Below, in pieces: positions 6,916 through 7,070 of a stretch of DNA of 7,070 bases. The stretch lies in contig CAMBWL010000044.1 in assembly GCA_945871625.1 (NCBI GenBank), positions 1 to 7,070 of the forward strand. Direction: 5' to 3'. Within the stretch, counting starts at the first letter, position 1, and every line of letters starts with the position of its first letter. A program made the translations under genes and the position numbers. The DNA is from Bifidobacterium breve. GTDB taxonomy: Bacteria; Actinomycetota; Acidimicrobiia; Acidimicrobiales; Ilumatobacteraceae. Under the pieces are notes generated by a model. It did not search any database. It saw only the letters and a list, made by a program, of their open reading frames with translations, and was not told where the DNA came from.

Positions 6916-7070
6916 CTAGACACACAAGAGATGGTAAATCGTCCCGCTTTCGGGTCGCATTGAGGGCAGATTCAAACCATCGACTTCAAGTTGTTTACCT
7001 GTGAATTCGCCAACATCATGACTTGCCGCAAAATTCGCGTCAAAAGTTGAAACACGATATTTGCGATCTG
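6916..7070 (-). CDS. C-terminal end of an unidentified protein, 5' part beyond the right edge
   Basis: On the minus strand a frame is open from the right edge (first full codon at 7068) to TAG at 6918-6916, giving 50 residues. It begins DRKYRVSTFD and ends in GLNLPSMRPESGTIYHLLCV. The other two minus-strand frames hit stops within this stretch, and codon choice looks like that of the neighbours, so I take it as real. The pattern YRV, then a GKQLEVDGL-like strand, then LPSMRPESGTIYHL recalls the C-terminal beta-sandwich of GH36-type alpha-galactosidases and similar glycoside hydrolases. That is a weak resemblance from memory and not an assignment. It ends 27 bases before gatC on the same strand, so it could be cotranscribed with it. 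Confidence 0.6.
   Translation of the reverse strand, partial: DRKYRVSTFDANFAASHDVGEFTGKQLEVDGLNLPSMRPESGTIYHLLCV

Noticed and set aside
1..7070. Defence, phage, mobile or otherwise undescribed gene system
   Set aside because: All complete genes are recognised conserved families; I saw no transposase, direct-repeat array, tRNA or phage-like gene. The only unusual arrangement is the iron permease-ilvD pair with its operator.

Overview
The window is ordinary chromosomal housekeeping sequence, most likely from an actinobacterium. It reads as a moderate-GC, possibly aquatic lineage; Acidimicrobiia-like is a guess. Three things point that way: the [2Fe-2S]-style IlvD, a DtxR/IdeR-type operator in front of an iron permease, and start sites with almost no Shine-Dalgarno sequence, one of which has a TANNNT box placed for leaderless transcription. 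Each is weak alone, so the phylum is an inference. I see no mobile element, CRISPR array, tRNA, rRNA or phage gene, and no undescribed multi-gene system. The most interesting part is a small iron-linked unit in the middle.

Layout. At 1-1059 (+) lies the 3' portion of a myo-inositol-1-phosphate synthase gene that enters from the left edge. It converges, across a 38-base gap, on ilvD (1098-2810, -). The rest of the window is read on the minus strand, here in transcription order from the right edge: the last 50 codons of an unrecognised protein (6916-7070), then gatC (6586-6888), gatA (5167-6585) and gatB (3728-5170). A 95-base intergenic region with a striking palindrome follows, then an FTR1/EfeU-type iron permease (2814-3632) and ilvD. 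No gene-free stretch exceeds 100 bases.

How the genes work together. gatCAB encodes the three subunits of the tRNA-dependent amidotransferase that turns Glu-tRNA(Gln) and/or Asp-tRNA(Asn) into the correct amidated tRNAs. The genes abut or overlap and are surely one operon. The iron permease gene stops 3 bases before the ATG of ilvD, whose product is an iron-sulfur enzyme of valine/isoleucine/leucine and pantothenate synthesis. The TTAGG-N4-CCTAA palindrome ahead of the permease resembles a DtxR/IdeR box. The simplest reading is an iron-responsive transcript that raises iron import and feeds, or at least carries, an iron-sulfur enzyme gene. The inositol phosphate synthase belongs to inositol lipid/thiol/osmolyte metabolism and has no evident link to its neighbours.
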